From Bacteroidales bacterium Bact_20 (lineage in GTDB: Bacteria > Bacteroidota > Bacteroidia > Bacteroidales > DTU049), in NCBI GenBank assembly GCA_001603615.1, contig LUZL01000064.1:1-7901 (forward strand): a DNA stretch of 7,901 bases. The letters are read 5' to 3'. Shown in pieces: positions 6,870 through 7,901 of this stretch. Position 1 is the stretch's first letter. Every line of letters starts with the position of its first letter. A program made the translations under genes and the position numbers. The notes below the pieces were generated by a model. The model was given only the letters and a program-made list of their open reading frames with translations. It was not told the origin of the DNA and did no database searches.

Positions 6870-7901
6870 GGGAGGTTGATAAGTATCAGTTTTCTGTTAT
6901 ACTTAACAATAGTTATTTATACTTTTGTTTTACTAATCCTCTGTACTTGTCCCACGCCCATCTATCATGCGATGACAAGTTTAGTAGTCTACCAATGTCA
7001 GGTTCTATCAAATCTTTCAAATACTTATTCATTATCACAAACCACATCAAATAGCTTTGCAAGTATTTAGTAGCTACTCCATGAAATCTACACAACCACA
7101 CCTTGAAATCTTTTATCTTTTCCTCTACTATTTTTACACTGTAAATGCCACGTTTCACTTGTCTCTTGTTTACTATCACCTTCTTGCTTTTTAGACTTTT
7201 AACTCCTTTTTTGAACTCTTTCTTTGGCTTTACACATACTAGATTCTTCTCTGATATTCTATTCTTTAGCTCGTCTTTTAATTGCTCATTTTTTACTTTC
7301 TTTTCACCAACCTGTTTAAAAAGTAAATTACCTTCTCGGTCTGTAACTACTAATACAGCAACTTTAGGATGTTTCTTTTTACGTGCACGCTCATATTCTT
7401 CTAGACTTTTGAATTTCCTACCTTTTTCTGAGTAATTCATTAGCAGTTCATCAGCTTCTACTATACCTGAGAAACCTATTCCTCCCTCAAAAGATCTCAA
7501 TGCTGCTAATATTTTATGTCGCCATTGGAAGCTAGTTTTCAAACATATGCCAACCTCACTTGCACAAGCTCGCAGACTTTTACCATCTAGCATGCATCTC
7601 ATATAGTCTAGCATCAATGGATATTTTCTCATTCGGTAGACAAAGGTGCGAGCAGTTTCTCGAAATTGATAACCACAAGTCTTACATTTGTACACTTGCC
7701 TACCATTTTGTTTACCTGCTTTGATGACGTCTTCACTTTTACAGTTAGGACAGATGGCTGCAGTAGATTGTATTTTAACTTTTTGGTAGTCTACAACATT
7801 AGAATTACTATCAACAAGGTATTGGTAAAGCTGATCTAGGAAGTCTCGCTTGTGATCTTTTGGCAGAGCTAAGTATTGATCGGTGTTTTGAAATAGATCT
7901 T
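6870..7901 (-). mobile_element. IS1595-family insertion sequence, partial (runs off right edge)
   Basis: The element is recognised from its transposase. Its right end is outside the window, so neither the terminal inverted repeats nor the target duplication can be confirmed. The left end is a proposal: GGGAGGTTGATAAGT starting near 6870 resembles the G-rich, GATAAGT-containing tips I recall from this family, and it lies 43 bp beyond the transposase stop. The DNA from about 6860 rightward looks less A/T-rich than the neighbouring genes, in keeping with an acquired element. The element lies directly after dapB and is transcribed towards it. Confidence 0.7.
6913..7901 (-). CDS. IS1595-family transposase, N-terminus beyond window
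   Basis: The frame is open from the right edge (7901) to the TAA at 6913, at least 328 residues. GTG at 7695 is not a real start: the preceding 68 codons are open and encode a zinc ribbon, with CPNC at 7741-7752 paired with CKTC at about 7675-7686. A helix-turn-helix-like region follows (DGKSLRACASEVGICLKTSF, about 7520-7581). Next comes the ISXO2-like DDE domain, beginning GIVEADELL with the first catalytic Asp at 7450-7452. The closing motif GVATKYLQSYLMWF (about 7037-7080) is a family hallmark. Where relatives I recall have CTD, this has CVK (7228-7236), so the second catalytic Asp seems lost. The third position appears to be Glu (7123-7125), with the following Lys kept (7102-7104). No frameshift or stop interrupts the visible frame. 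IS1595 enzymes move their own element by DDE chemistry; activity here is doubtful. Confidence 0.85.
   Translation of the reverse strand, partial: DLFQNTDQYLALPKDHKRDFLDQLYQYLVDSNSNVVDYQKVKIQSTAAICPNCKSEDVIKAGKQNGRQVYKCKTCGYQFRETARTFVYRMRKYPLMLDYMRCMLDGKSLRACASEVGICLKTSFQWRHKILAALRSFEGGIGFSGIVEADELLMNYSEKGRKFKSLEEYERARKKKHPKVAVLVVTDREGNLLFKQVGEKKVKNEQLKDELKNRISEKNLVCVKPKKEFKKGVKSLKSKKVIVNKRQVKRGIYSVKIVEEKIKDFKVWLCRFHGVATKYLQSYLMWFVIMNKYLKDLIEPDIGRLLNLSSHDRWAWDKYRGLVKQKYK

Noticed and set aside
6858..7070. Plus-strand open frame of 70 codons at the IS end
   Set aside because: It crosses the proposed IS end and runs antisense to the transposase C-terminus. The hydrophobic start is a by-product of A/T-rich DNA.
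7145..7435. Plus-strand open frame of 96 codons, Phe/Leu/Ser-rich
   Set aside because: It is antisense to the Lys/Glu-rich part of the transposase, which produces Phe/Leu/Ser on the opposite strand.

Overview
This AT-rich window (roughly 30% G+C by eye) looks like chromosomal DNA of a Bacteroidota bacterium, most likely related to the Flavobacteriia. Three things point there: the gene order parA-parB-DUF5683-dapB, a DUF3276 (PUR-alpha-like) gene, and TAnnTTTG promoter motifs with weak Shine-Dalgarno signals. The very low G+C and the insertion sequence would suit a host-associated lineage, but the sequence alone does not fix a genus.

Layout. Positions 1-396 hold no gene, only A/T-rich spacer with a candidate plus-strand terminator hairpin. 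Next comes a minus-strand pair, galE then rfbB. They overlap by 16 bp and supply nucleotide sugars (UDP-Gal/UDP-Glc interconversion and dTDP-4-keto-6-deoxyglucose) for surface polysaccharide. A short divergent promoter region (2406-2475) separates them from a plus-strand uridine phosphorylase gene. After a second promoter-like motif comes a tightly packed plus-strand run: a DUF3276 protein, parA, parB, a DUF5683 membrane protein and dapB. The first junction has a 4-nt gap and the later ones overlap by 14, 8 and 32 bp, so this is almost certainly one transcript. It links chromosome segregation (ParA/ParB) with an envelope protein and lysine/diaminopimelate synthesis (DapB).

Downstream of dapB is about 215 bp of A/T-rich DNA with inverted repeats. 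Then the left part of an IS1595-family insertion sequence runs off the right edge. Its transposase is on the minus strand and stays open to the last base; its zinc ribbon lies upstream of the first start-like codon at 7695. By comparison with remembered family members, the second catalytic Asp appears replaced, so the enzyme may be inactive despite an intact frame.

No clearly new system is visible. The items most worth checking are the intact but apparently catalytically altered transposase, the coupling of a PUR-domain protein to parAB, the IS lying where lepB is usual, and start-codon corrections for galE and rfbB.
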